From positions 22,198,390-22,262,389 of the forward strand of contig NC_134016.1 of the NCBI RefSeq assembly GCF_040712315.1: DNA of 64,000 bases. The letters run 5' to 3'. The translations under genes and the position numbers were made by a program. Under the pieces are notes generated by a model. That model made no database searches and was not told the origin of the DNA. It saw only the letters and a program-made list of their open reading frames with translations. The DNA is from Castanea sativa. Taxonomy: Eukaryota > Streptophyta > Magnoliopsida > Fagales > Fagaceae. This document shows, piece by piece, positions 34,101 through 45,431 of this stretch; the stretch's first letter is position 1; every line of letters begins with the position of its first letter.

Positions 34101-35952
34101 GATTCGTAAAGGTACAAGATGGCGGGTTGGTAATGGCAAAACGATCCACATATAGGAGGACAAATGGCTCCTAACACCTACAACATACAAAGCAATCAGC
34201 CCACCCCATGACTTTAATGACTTCCCCATGGTCTCTACCCTCATCAACCAAGACACAAAACGTTAGAAAGCTGACCTTGTTAAAAGAACATTCCTTCCTT
34301 TTGAAGCTGAAACCATAGTCGGCATCCCTCTCAGCTACTCCCTCCCGAAAGACATGCTTATATGGACTGGGAGCAAGAGGGGTGAGTTTTCGGTTCGGAG
34401 TGCATATTATGTTGCCCTCACAATTGTTCGGTCAAACCATGAAGGCAAAAGCTCAAATGGTGACCCACGAACTCCACTTTGGAAAAAGGTGTGGCATTTC
34501 AACCTGCCTGCAAAGATTCGTATTTTTGCATGGTGGGCATGCATGAATGCACTACCTACAATACAAAACCTAAGGACTAGAGGGGTCAATACTGAAGGCA
34601 GATGTCCCATGTGTGATCAATGCATTGAAAATACCTCGCATGCCCTTCTTGATTGCGACACGCCTAAGTCTGTCTAGGGGTTCTGGTTGGGTAGGCCTGC
34701 CATCCTAGAAAACAGTTAAATGGACTTTGTTGATGTGGCTCTTCAAGTCATCAGTAATGGCACTTCCAAGGATCTTGCAACTTTTTTTGTCACTGCCTGG
34801 TATATTTGGTTCAACCGAAACCAGGTAGTATTTGAATCCACCTCCCTCCCCCCTAAGTCAAATTTAGGATTCTGCTTTATGGCATGCAAAAGATTCAAAG
34901 GTGCTCTGGCACCCACATTTCAGCAGCAAGGCTGCCAAGACTCATACTGGTCCCTCCCCCCATCTAGTTTCCATAAAGTAAATGTGGATGGAGCCACAAG
35001 CCCTGATGGTTCAACCTTAAGCATCGGGGTGATTATTTGGGTCTCAGTTGGACAAATCACCGCGGCACTGAGTAAACCTTTACTAGCCTATTATGCTCCT
35101 GATGTAGTTGAAGCCATTTCCCTGGAAAACGACATCATTCTAGCTCATGAGATGAATCTCCTTCGTGTAGTCATTGAGTCTAACTCCCTCTCCACTATGC
35201 AGTCAGTTATTGCAAAGAAAACAAGTCGACCTCTTGGCCATATTTTCAGTGGAATCCATAGCTCTCTCCTCCAATTCAGTACTTGGAGCCTCCATCATCT
35301 GAAACGGGATCTCAACAGAGCACCCCGTGAGCTCGGCCAGCTTGCAAAATTCACGGGCGTAGCTCAATCTGGAAGGGAACTCGCCCCCCACTGCCCCACT
35401 CTCTGCTTTCCCCAAACCGGACCCCCCTTAAGGCTCTGTACCGCTTGAGTTTTAGCTCACCTCTGTTATAATTCCATTTCTATGTTGATGAATGAATGAC
35501 AGGTTAATTTTCAAAAAAAAAAAGACCCCAAAGGGTTAAACATTATTATTATTAACTGTTTACACATAAAACAATACTTACTATACAAGGATTAAATGTT
35601 ACGCTTAAAGGAGTTCTGTTCTACAGGAAAATCAAGGCGGCTTTTGTGCGTATTTTCCTAAGTTTTATAAAAGGAAAAAGAGTGACTGAAAAGAAAGCTA
35701 AATATCTTAGGTGGAACATTTATTTTAATGTCTACTGATCCACAAAGCTACGACTAATATATATGGCAGGTTCTGATACCAGTAAAGAAGATTCAAAGAG
35801 CCAACCAAAGTGAGAATGTGAACAAGCCTTCCCAGAAGTACATAGAAATAATTACTGAGGATCATTTTGAATTTTGGTTTATAGGATTCATACGGTATGA
35901 GAAAGCTTTCCTTAACCTCCAAAAGGCCATTTCTATGGCCAACCAAATGTAA
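27956..35952 (+). CDS. GEM-like GRAM-domain protein, four exons
   Basis: Exons 27956-28127, 28243-28329, 28413-28690 and 35770-35952 join in frame to about 239 residues. Each intron starts GT and ends AG, and phases agree (1, 1, 0). Exon 1 gives a Ser-rich, likely disordered head; exon 2 a basic stretch ending RIRDH; exon 3 the GRAM domain start VKLGGPKLSQTVKGKL, then GGRENMLRQIFG, CYLSTTAGPIAGLLFIS and AFCSERSITIPSP; exon 4 completes it with QKYIEIITEDHFEFWFIGF and ends ISMANQM. GRAM domains bind membranes or lipids. Arabidopsis GEM is reported to act with CDT1 in epidermal cell fate, and relatives respond to ABA; the role here is inferred. The start is the first ATG in an open frame that matches the family's length. 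Intron 3 is about 7.1 kb owing to a LINE. No stop or frameshift was seen. Confidence 0.9.
28141..28174 (+). repeat. TC microsatellite in intron 1 of the GEM-like gene
   Basis: Seventeen TC units, starting 13 bp after the splice donor. The reverse strand yields a spurious RERERER frame. It may vary between individuals and lies in a pyrimidine-rich intron. Confidence 0.9.
28949..30523 (+). pseudogene. LINE ORF1 (DUF4283), broken and interrupted
   Basis: Starts MEEIVLNDLQNLKLT, with an early TGA near 29016. The DUF4283 nucleic-acid-binding fold follows: FKNTLKATWKLG, LQFKFSSRFQMEWV, GPWNFENNLLLLCRW, APFWIQVWGLPLEFM. It is cut at 29459 by a hAT-like element and resumes at 30344 with RVDVHINKPLRRGGYV and GKHWVAFKYDLCAEEL. 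The CCHC knuckle usually found just after this block is not recognisable. The stop at about 30524 is premature; 30937-31275 probably continues the ORF1 tail in another frame. Confidence 0.82.
29460..30335. mobile_element. Non-autonomous hAT-like element in LINE ORF1
   Basis: An 876-bp insert with imperfect terminal inverted repeats CTAGGAAGCACG and CTATGAAACACG (10 of 12 match). The 8-bp flanks TGTGTATA (29452-29459) and TGCGTATA (30336-30343) differ by one base; 8 bp is the hAT size. The left subterminal 200 bp is GC-rich with many CCGATTC/GCGCCGATTC repeats; the right end has CCGCACCCGCAC repeats. The centre is AT-rich. No transposase. Reading frames such as 29415-29786 are by-products of the repeats. 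Confidence 0.8.
31272..35448 (+). pseudogene. LINE ORF2 (endonuclease, RT, RNase H-like), broken
   Basis: Order of domains: AP endonuclease (MITLEWNCRGLRNPQT, LVETKLNKKEA, CLGDFNEI, the SDHYALLI motif near 31945), RT (ISLSNVTYKIISKVLSNRLK, NQSAFLSERLITDNILVA, SRGLRQGDP near 33190, FFVDDSLLFCRA near 33345), zf-RVT (WHFNLPAKIRIFAWWA, CPMCDQCIENTSHALLDC, 34354-34677), and an RNase H-like RVT_3 domain (KVNVDGATSPDG; VVIESNSL; 34720-35448). There are many frameshifts and stops, for example near 31350, 32368, 32820 and 33050. In the first RT aspartate region AFDRVEW reads ASDHVE followed by a stop. The element cannot encode an active protein. Confidence 0.92.
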
Positions 35953-36530
35953 TGTAAGAAGCAAGCTTCTGTTTAAGTTAGAGGAGAGAAAATTTCATCA
36001 GGCATTATCGTGCTTATGAAGTTGGGGAGTTTGAAAAGTTATTTCAATGTTGCTTGTACAATTTTGTTAGTTTGTAGCTGGGAAGCTACTTGTAGCCCTT
36101 TGTTGTGTTAGGAATTTAAAATTAGTATAAAATAGCCATTTCAAAGTTATTTGTACAATTTCGTAGCCTACAGGTGTGTGTGCCTGGCAGTTTGAAAGGA
36201 AAGGAGAGTTGAGAGTAAAGACTCGAGGGATAATGGCTACCTCTCTTCTTATTTAGATGTTTTTAAAATTAAGTAGAAGAAAGATGAATTAATATCCCTC
36301 CTATTTGTTTGGCTGTTTTAAAAATCAAGAAGAGTTGAATGATTGTATAATAAATTCATTATTTGGATTCACTTTTGCTAAATTTAAGTAAACTAATATA
36401 AATTGACAAAATTAACCATTTGAATTTTTTCTTAAAGAAAAAAATATAGGAGAATTCTCCCAATTTGGGGGATTAAAAATGAGTGGTTTGGAAGGTCTTA
36501 CCCCACTAAATCCTCTCAAACCCTCCCTAT
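35953..36530 (+). other. 3' UTR and downstream flank of the GEM-like gene
   Basis: No further ORF. A duplicated phrase TTATTTC-A-TTGTACAATTT occurs at about 36040 and 36148, and TTTGTTGTGTTAGGAATTTAAAATTAGTATAAAATAG could hold a polyadenylation signal. AT-rich after 36300. Confidence 0.45.
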
Positions 36531-36535
36531 CCTCC

Positions 36536-37896
36536 TGTTGGGGTTTATGCCCTAAAATCCAATTTATTGGCATGTCATAAATAATTAAATTGTTTAATTA
36601 TATGAGACTATTTATAAATGAACTAATGGGACATTATCATAGTCCATGAGATGCATTGTATGTGATTTAGTCACAGAAGATGTAAATCACAAGTTCCTTG
36701 TAAACTCAAAATGTAGTTTGTAGTCGGTGATAAAAATGGGCGTTTCATCTGCAAAGACTATAACATATCAACTAAGATGATTTGTCTTGATCATGGAAGT
36801 GGAGACTTCTAGTTGATTTGTTAATATGTTTTAAGAGTTAAGACATATTGAACTAGACCGCTGTCTGTGAGATTTATTATTCTCCTAACGATTGTCAACT
36901 GAATAATAAATCTCACGACTTCTATTAATATCAACTCTAAATCCTGAGAGAATAATGGACCTGATCATGAGATGTAGGTTGATTTGATATATCAGGAGTG
37001 AGATCTATTAGTCACGGTCAAAACCTCAGTATGTTGAGCAACCGCATTTAGTGTTGATGGAACATATATTTTCAAGATGGAATTCATAATCTCTTAACGG
37101 AGATATAAAATATTCCCTTGAGATAAGTTTAATAGGTTTAGTTATTCAGAATGTTGGGCCCAACCACTTTAGTAAGGAGTTACTAAAATATATATTTATA
37201 AAATTGGATTTCATAAATATATGATGAATAACATAAAGGATTAAACTGGGTACTCAAGGATTAAGATGTAATCTTCAAAATGGTAGTCTATATTCATGAC
37301 TTTGTATTACTACGAATATTTTAATGAAGGGGTTACATGTATAATAAAGGCTTGGGATATAATTTATTAATAAGGCCTAGAGTGCAATTATATTTATATA
37401 GTGGTATTAAATATAATTAATGATAACTTTGGACTTGTCAATAGTTGACGGAAAAGCCCAAGGCCCATTGGAGCTAGTGTCTTATTGGTCCTTTTTGGTT
37501 CCACTCCAAGCCACACACTAAAGCCCAATTGGAAATGCCCAATAGGCCAGCTCAATTAGATAATCAGTTAGTTATAAAGGGAGAAACATACAAAATTTTT
37601 ATTAGTGATTTAAGAAACGATGTGTATGTGAGAGAGAGACACACATTCATTCTCCCTTTGAAAACTGATTGAGAGACCACACATCTTGGGCGTAAAGTGG
37701 AATTGGAGTGAAGATTAAAAGTATTCCCGAGTACTTCAATCTTTGTTTTTTGAATTTCACCACACCAAGGTACGTTATCTTGTTCTTAAATTCTGAAATT
37801 TACATAGTGCATGTTATCAATCATGAATGAAATAGATCTTTGTTTGTTGTTTCCGCTATGTGTTTTGTATGAGATACAAAACCAGTTTTTCCAACA
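36536..37896 (+). mobile_element. Solo LTR of copia family B, plus strand (B4)
   Basis: A 1361-bp LTR from TGTTGGGGTTTATGCCC to TTTTTCCAACA. A perfect 5-bp duplication CCTCC lies at 36531-36535 and 37897-37901. It aligns end to end with the B copies on the opposite strand (17479-18855 and 61997-63381). Clean solo structure. Confidence 0.95.
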
Positions 37897-37901
37897 CCTC
37901 C

Positions 37902-38340
37902 CTGTTAAAAAAAAAATTCAAATAAGGTTTGTTAAATCCTTCCCATCCTAATTCCTTTTCAATTCTCTCATTTCCCTCCATATTAAATCCAAAAATATGG
38001 TAAGTTTTTCCCATTTCAAAAATATAATGACTCTATGGCTCCAGTTTTTACAATACAATATATCCAATTTTTTCTGTGGATTTTATTCTCTCACATCCAC
38101 TTTTTTACATCAATTTTCAAATCAACCTTCACGTTTTAAATGTAGACAATTTTTTTGCTTTTTAAAATGTGAACATTTCTGTATTAATTATAAATATGCG
38201 TGTAAAATATAGATATAAACGAATATAAAAGAATATTTAAACCTCTTTATGTTGATATCACTTCGGCTCTGTGACTGTGAGTGACCCACATTGGATGGGT
38301 ATTCTTCTAGAATGATGTTAGTTTAAGGCTGAACCTTTTG
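37902..38340. other. AT-rich spacer, no gene seen
   Basis: Nothing with coding support. The frame 37997-38212 is Phe-rich and low complexity. Confidence 0.5.
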
Positions 38341-38669
38341 ACTTTTAAAACTGCTAAAAATGGCTTTTAAAACCATCCTCCCAGAACTTGGGCTACAACA
38401 ATCATATTTTAAAGGTGACTCAGAATTTGTGATTAAAGCTTTACAGATGGGTACTATGTTTTCCTTATCTTTTGATCAATTAGTTAGAGATACTATAACT
38501 CATGTTAGCTCCCTACGGAGTCTCTCTCTCACATTGCTAGGCAAGAAACTGCTATTCCACATGCCTTAACCTAGAAAGCCAAATTAGCTTTTCCTTTGTT
38601 AGCTTGAATGGAGTTTTTTACATCAAACGTTGTTGATTATGTTTCAAAGGATTTTTCGATTTATTGAAT
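38341..38669 (+). pseudogene. LINE RNase H-like (RVT_3) tail remnant
   Basis: The frame at 38360-38569 reads LPELGLQQSYFKGDSEFVIKAL and LVRDTITHVSSLRSLS, the end of the RVT_3 domain found at the C-terminus of plant LINE ORF2. In the next frame it continues IPHAL and KAKLAFPLL-WMEF, with a stop and a frameshift near 38530, and ends about 38669. The upstream ORF2 is missing, as is common for 5'-truncated LINE copies. It is a different subfamily from the LINE at 28783-35520. Confidence 0.75.
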
Positions 38670-38714
38670 AAAAAAAATGGCTTCACGTGGGAGATCTCTT
38701 ATCTATGCTTACTA

Positions 38715-39670
38715 TGTTGGAACAACATGATTTGTATCTTATACAAAACATAGGCAGCAGAAAATTAACGGATCTACTTCATTCGTAATTGATAACATGG
38801 ACTATGTAAATTTCAGAATTTAAGAACAAAAGAGCGTACCTTGAAGCGGTGAAATTCAAAACAAATCTCGAAAGCACTTGGGAACACTTTTAATTTTCAC
38901 TCCAATTCTACTAACATCCAAGTAGTGTGGTCTCTCAATCAGTTCAAGGGAAAATAAGAGAATGACTTTCTCTCACTTATACACACTATTTCATAATAGT
39001 GTCTCTCATATATATAAAATTCTATATGTTTTTCCCTTTGTATCTAACTGATTCTCTAATTGAGCTAGCCTTTTAGGCCTTCCCAATTGGGCTTAAGTGT
39101 GTGGGTTGGAGTGGGACCAAAAGGGACCAATAAGACACTAGCTACAATAGGCCTTGGGCTTTTCTGTCAACTCTTGACAAGTCCAAAGTTATCATTAACT
39201 ATATTTAATACCACTATATAAATATAATTGCACTCTAGGCCTTATTTGTAGATTATATCTCAAGACTTTATTGTACATGTAACCCGTTCATAAAATATTT
39301 GTAGTAATACAAAGTCGTGAATGTAGACTACCACTTTGTAAATCACTACATCTTAATCCTTGAGTACCTGATTTAATCCTCTATGTTATTCATCATATAT
39401 TTATGAAATCCAATTTTATAAATATATACTTCAATAACTCCTTACTAAAGTGGTTAGGCCTAACACTCTGAAAAACCAAACCCGTTAAACTTATCTCAAG
39501 GGAATATTTTGTATCTCTGTTAAGAGACAATAAATTTCATCTTGAAAATATATGTTCCATCAACACTAAATGTGGCTGCCCAACATACTGAGGTTTTGAT
39601 CGTGACTTTAGATCTCACTCTTGATATATCAAAGCAACCTATATTTCATGATCAGGTCTATTATCCTCTC
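38715..39670 (-). mobile_element. LTR of copia family B, truncated (B5)
   Basis: Begins TGTTGGAACAACATGATTTG at the left (3' edge on the minus strand) and follows the B consensus until about 39670, where it passes directly into gypsy RT sequence. The remaining 400 bp and its terminal TGTTAGG are missing, so a deletion joined B5 to element G. Confidence 0.85.
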
Positions 39671-42294
39671 AAAGCCTGCAGTTATTCCAAAGGTGCATTT
39701 CTATAGGTTCAATCTCAGCTTATACTCCTTGATCCTTTCGAAAAACTTCCTCAAGTTAATGATGTGACCCTTTCTCTCTCTTTGGATTTCACAATCATAT
39801 CATTGACATTATCGAGAGGACCCTTTAAAAGGATCTTGTAACCCTATAATACGATCTGGAGATTGAATAAAGGTTGCCTTAGATGGGAAATACTATGCAT
39901 CATAAAAGGTGTGAAAAAAGTGGAATACTTTGGTTCAGAAATCTCTTACTATCAATCTTAAAAGGAGTCCAGCTTTCTTTTGCAATCCAATTCAATACCC
40001 CAAAACCACATAAACTAGAAGTTCCACTATCCGTTCTAGCATGAGCACGATAGAGCTTCTCTTGCCATGAAAGACGCGCACACGATTTCTTGTCACTAAA
40101 TATTTGGAATGTGGGAATCATAACACAAATATCTCCTTGATTATGACTCTTTATATCACTCTCAAAAGGAAAAGCTGATACCTTTTAGGATATACCTTTC
40201 GGTTTTGTACCGACGACAACAGACTGGGATTGTGGAAAAGGAATCAATCAGATGCTATTACTAGCGGCTCCTTTTTTGCACTGATGAGGCACGTGGGCCA
40301 CGTCTTTGGAATGGAGGTTTTCCCCCTCCACTCCATACATATTGCCCAGCTCAATTTCCTACCTCATTGTGCCGAATATCATGTAACAAGGCTGTGGCCA
40401 TTCTTTGGTAGGTTGCACCCACATTCTTGAGCCCAAATGGCATTTCGGTGTAACAATAAATTCTCTATTTTGTGGTGAAGGTAGTCTCGGTCATATCCCT
40501 AAGAGCCATCTTGATTTGGTTGTATCTCAAGAAACCATCCATGAAAGACATCAACACACTACCGGCTGTGTTATCACTAAGACATCTATGTGAGGAAGAA
40601 GGAAGTCATCTTTAGGGCACGCTTTGTTCAAATCCCTAAAATCCACACACATTCTTACCTTCCTATCTTTCTTGTGCATAGGCACAACAATGGCTATCCA
40701 CTCGGTTTGATGTACAAGTTTAATGAACCCCGCCTTCAATTGCTTATTGATCTCTTCTTTGATCTTTAAAATCCATTCGGTTCTCATACGCCTCAACTTT
40801 TGCTTGACAGGCACCATGTGGGCATAAGTGTCAATGTGATGTTAAGCCATCTCGAGATCAATATTGGGCTTATCTTCATAGGACCATGCAAACACCTCTT
40901 GAAACTCGATGAGCAACTCTTTAAGGTCTTTTCTTTCTTTTTCATTTAGGATTGAGCCAATTTTAATTAAACGTGGAGTCTCATCATTGCCTAAATTAAG
41001 AGTTTCAAAAGTTGGTTCCATAGGTTCAATCTTCTTTTTCCAATTGGTTATTAATTTCATTTTCAAATTCTTTTAAATCATTTAAGTGCAGAATTTCAAT
41101 ATTATGGGACATATCAAACTAAGCCAACTCAGAATTAATCTTATTAAAAATGTTGAAAAGTACATTGGGACTTGCATTACACACTTTCTTTCCCACATTT
41201 TCAAAAAACCCAACCTAAGTCCAATTATTAAGTTGTCCCACGACAGGCATGATGAAGGCAAAAGGATCACTTGGCTCCTCGTTAGTGATGGCGAGCACGT
41301 CCCCCTCCATCTTCAACATCCATGTAATTCACCTAGTCGACTTCTTCTTGAAATTCCTTAATCACCATCGTAGGCTTCTCCTTGAAAGTGAGCTTTTCGT
41401 TGAAGAATATCTACCAACCCAAATACACCTTTCCATCCTTACCTACCCAAAGTTCAAGAAAGCCACAAAAAGGGAAGTTTCCCCCTTCCTTCACAAAGTT
41501 TCCATTAAGGGTACCAAGGTTCTTCTTGATTCCGTCGCAGCCTTCAAAGAATCCCAAACCTTCCTTGGTTAGTTTAGTCTTGAAATTGGGGAATTCAGCC
41601 ACCCCTTTTCCTTCTTTTTCAAGACCCATACTAGGCATATACCCCATGTTCTTCATCATTGAAATTACCTCAAGGCTACAATATAGAACCAAATCTGAGG
41701 TATATCTTTCATCCTGTCGGACCGTGTGCCTTACCAATCCATCCAACGACCAATTGGTGAAGGATGAGGGGGCACAAATCTTTTATAGCATTCGATCGCA
41801 AACCAAGCCCATTGGTATTGGAGCGAATTGTGAAATCCCTCACATATCCTTTAGTCCATAATTAGCCATGTTCATAAATTCAAAGCCACTCATTTGGAGA
41901 TTACCTCCTTCTTCCTCTAGTCCACAAGTTAGTGCTAGGATCTCACCATCACTACGCACTACAGCAATTCCTCCCTTCCATGGGGTCTTCATCTTTTGGT
42001 GTAGAAAAGAGGGGATAGCCCAATAGCATGAAGCCATTCTCTTCCTCAGCAAAGGTTGTAATTAGGAGTGATGTCCATGACATGGAATTCCACAATTGTC
42101 TCTATTGGGCCAATCTTGCAAGGAGCTTTGAAAGTAACCATAACTTTCCTTAAGGTATTACCATATGCCTTGACAGTCAAAGGAGAAGGTATGATGGTCT
42201 CCACATCTAAGGCAATGGTAAGCGCAGTCCTAAAAGGGCATACATTCAATGTGAATCCATTATCAATCAACACCATAGGAACCTTGGCGCCCAA
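39671..42294 (-). pseudogene. Gypsy G protease and reverse transcriptase, broken
   Basis: Retropepsin at 42046-42294: VLIDNGFTLNVCP, where other proteases have D-T/S-G, with the conserved VEFHVMDI later. Between the protease and RT (41080-42045) the text is frameshifted and only a few pieces align. RT: FQEVFAWSYEDKP, KLRRMRTEWILKIKEEI, VPMHKKDRKVRMCVDFRDLNKA, then MPFGLKNVGATYQRMATALLHDI, cut at about 40360. It resumes past the insert with DNVNDMIVKSKERE (the YVDD box, first Asp changed to Asn) and LRKFFERIKEYKLRLN, KCTFGITAG, ending at 39671. Stops and frameshifts make it inactive. Confidence 0.88.
39823..40360 (-). other. Unidentified insert within gypsy RT carrying a protein-like frame
   Basis: RT is broken between HNEV and the NVND box by about 540 bp that match no neighbouring element. 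On the minus strand, 40121-39900 is open for 73 residues and is rich in ordinary-protein composition (SWQEKLYRAHARTDSG, CGFGVLNWIAKESWTPF, then FLNQSIPLF). I do not recognise the family; it could be a captured host exon. No clear terminal repeats or target duplication were found. Codon-level evidence is weak, so the call rests on composition and abrupt context. Confidence 0.45.
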
Positions 42295-42545
42295 GCACCC
42301 AATGGTTATTTGTAGAAGTCTAGTGTGAATGGCTCCTTGGGAGGAAGTTCCTTATCGGAAAAGGCGAGAAAAGGATGAGATAGGGCCTTAACTTCCATGA
42401 GAGATAGCACAACGTGTGGTGTAGTTTCTATGGGTACCTCATTTCCATTCAAAGCATCCAAAAGAGCACCATGATGATTGTGAGAAGCCATAAGAAAGCC
42501 CCATATAGATACATAAGCTTGAGTCTTCTTCAATTAAGTCAAAAC

Positions 42546-44291
42546 TCAATCTTCTTCCTCTTTCTCTTCTTTCCCTTTAAGTTCTGTGGGCTTGGACCCT
42601 TCTCCTATGTCCCTACCAAGATGATCCTTCTCCAAAAAGGATGGTTTGTAGTGTTTCTCACTCCTAGTAATATTGGCCACATTTTCATCTCTGACTATTT
42701 TCTTTAGCTCGATCATTCCTTTGGGAAGTATCCCCCACACAGCCACCGCATTCTTCAAAACCTCATTTTCTTCATCCCATATTCCTTGAACTTCTAAGGC
42801 ATTAACTTTCACGGTCTCTATCAACTTTGAACAATCCCATTCAATCTTATCAATTTGCACCCAATTCTAATATAAAGGAGGAGCTTTATGATAATCAGGC
42901 AAAGGGTTCTTTCTAATGCTAGGCTTGGTGATGATATTGGGGTTTGGGAGGGTTCCATTGTCTATGAGGTCTTGTATCTCATGTTTGAGGAAGAAGCAAT
43001 TGTTGGTTTTATGGCCGAATTTCTGGTGGAAGTGACAATACTCATTGAGGTTCCAAGTAAGAGGTACAGGATTAGGCATGGGTGTGGGATCTAGAGGCTT
43101 AATGAATCCTTTGCAAGACAAATTCTTATATGCTTAGGCAATGGTCATTCTTAGGTCAGAAAATTCTCAGCGGGCTTTCTTTGTGATGCATGGGTAGGTT
43201 AAGGTTTTTTGAGATATGATGGCACTTACATTCATGAGATTGGGAGCTTTAGAGGTAGTCACACCTCCTCCATATGTCTTTTTTATTGGAGTTTTGCTCT
43301 CACCCTTCTCCAATTTTTCATTATTGATGCATCCTCTATCCTAGTTCCACAATCACACAACTCTCCAATAGAACTCATTGGCGATGACAAGAGCCTACTA
43401 TTATATGCCGGAAGCAAATTCTTGATAATCATGTTGATTTGATCTTTCTCATTTGGCCTAATAACCATTCTAAATGCCTTTCCCTTACAACTTGTCATGT
43501 ATTTGGAGAACGTTTCCCCTACTCCTTGCTTAGTGGCCTCCAAATCTCTTAAAGTCACATTAATCATAGTATTGAAGATGAATTGATCCACAAATAACGG
43601 CACTAGCTCATTCCACACCTTAGTCTTGCTAAGATCCGAACTATAGTACCATCTTGATGCACCTCTCATGAGTGAGAAAGAAAATGCATGCAAAGTTTGC
43701 TTCTCATCTAGCCCCTTCATTTCAACAATGCTTAGATACCTCTTAACGTGTTGCTTTGGATCTCCAGTTCCGTCAAATTTTTCCACATCAAAAATTTTGA
43801 ACTTTAGAGGTAGTTCAATAGGAGTCTTGGAGCTTATGCCCCCTATGTTATAGAGACAATCATCCATCCCTTGGGTTTTGCGAAAGGCTAGTTGCATCTT
43901 CTCCATCATTTCTTTCATGGCCACTGTCTCTGTGCAAGCTTCTCAAATTGTTTGTTCCTCTCATGATCAGCCTTATCCTTTTCATCCCAATCTTCCATTT
44001 CTTCTTCATCAAGAACCTCTACTTGTGGGTTCAACTTCTTCAACTTGGCTTCCTCGAGCTTAGTGAGGCGACTCCCCATCTTTTTGAGAATGTCACTTTA
44101 TCTTCCATTACCTTGAATATCTTTTGTGCAATTTCATCACTAATTGGAACGGCCATTGTTGCTTGAGAAGTTTCCCCTACTTGGAACTCTTCTTCTTGAC
44201 ATGTGTTTTCAATTTTGACCAAACACTTTCCGTTCTTTTTTCGAATCCAAATTGGAGTGGGGGGCGTGTTTTCTTGATTTTGGTGATGCAA
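42546..44291 (-). pseudogene. Gypsy G gag, broken
   Basis: N-terminal piece 44040-44291 (MHHQNQENTPPTPIWIRKKN). The capsid (Retrotrans_gag) at 43283-43924 has FKIFDVEKFDGTGDPKQHV, FSFSLMRGASRWYYSSD and ETFSKYMTSCKGKAFRM. A Cys/His region at 42867-43121 reads YCHFHQKFGHKTNNCFFLK, typical of this gypsy group. A further frame at 42546-42860 continues to an acidic, Lys-rich end. The pieces are in different frames with stops between them. Length is near the family's usual 550-600 residues. Confidence 0.88.
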
Positions 44292-45431
44292 TAGTGCCTA
44301 AAAAGAAGTCTCATTTTCATCAAGGCCACGTCACATTTAAAAGGTTCCTTTTATTTTTAGATGTTCTTAGAAAATCTTTAAGTCCATTCTGATGATGGGC
44401 CAAGTACAGAATCACTCCATTTCCTCTCATGAACCTTGCCCCTTATTTTGTTGGGCTTTAGTCCATTTACAACAATGCTCTCATCTAACTCTCATGGGCT
44501 TTCATTAGAATGTACTTAGAGATTTTCAACATTTTGTCTCAAACATGGGCTAATAATATATTCATCACCTTTGGGCTCTTCTCTTTTCATTTCATTATCA
44601 TCATCATTTTTTTTTTTGAAGTAGCCCTTTAGCTAAAATATTTTGTAGCCTTCCCCTCAAGGTCCATGAAGTTCTCATCATTTTGGACCTAGGCATGCAA
44701 CAAAAAGGCCCAAGATTAGGGAAATCCATATTGACTTTGTAGGATCTTGGATGCTTAGTCCATAGTATACTTGTTATCTTAGGCCCAAATTCCTCTTTCT
44801 TTTCAAAAGGGCTTTTTGGTTTGGGCGTATGATAGCAGTTAGGCTATGGTCTTATGAACCTTTAGATATACCCTTTAGATTTAGGGACAAGCCTCTTGTA
44901 TGTGAGAACTTCTTTTCTTTCATCCCCATTGTCTTAGGGTATGCCATAACTTAGGGTCATCCTTCCAATTTTACATCTTTTATTTGTCCCTTAATATTAG
45001 ATGAGCACAAGATATATTGTTGAACAAATAAGAGATATATAAAAGATATCCACTTTTGATTGGGGGTAGGATCTCTCTAAGTGTGAGTAAGCTTTCCTAA
45101 GACTAAAGGGTTAAATGAGTAGGTCACTCACAACTAGGTGGGCCATGGTTCCAACCGAGGGCCTAAGTGGACCTTTGTTGATTGGTGGTAAACCGTTAAC
45201 GTACTCAAAGCCCATCATAGGCAATGGTACACATTGTGAGTTGGTGGGGTGAACTTTGAAAGACTTGGGCCCGAATGAAGCCATCCATCTTCCCACTCAT
45301 CACCAACCGAGCTAAAAGGACAAACGAACCAAGTGATGTGTGTTTAGGATTTATTAAGGTTTAGACAAACAAGTATTGAATAAGCCTTTATTAAGGCTTA
45401 GAAATAGGATGCATAGGAATTAAATTCACAA
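44292..45431 (-). other. Gypsy G leader (untranslated)
   Basis: Between the primer site and gag. No ORF support on either strand (the short one at 45111-45296 is not convincing). Long leaders are usual in Tat/Ogre elements. Confidence 0.6.

Larger units (their letters stand above)
28783..35520 (+). mobile_element. Near full-length L1-type LINE in GEM-like intron 3
   Basis: A non-LTR retrotransposon in the same direction as the host gene. It ends in an A tract (about 35513-35523) and is flanked by a 15-bp duplication, AAAGACTCCAAAGGG at 28768-28782 and the same with one base changed at 35521-35535. It carries an ORF1 of DUF4283 type and an ORF2 with AP endonuclease, RT, a zinc-binding region and an RNase H-like domain. 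Subtracting the 876-bp hAT-like insert leaves about 5.9 kb. All frames are damaged. Confidence 0.93.

Noticed and set aside
38360..38569. Short plus-strand frame as a host RNase H-like gene
   Set aside because: It matches the C-terminal RVT_3 part of LINE ORF2, is frameshifted and lacks all upstream domains.
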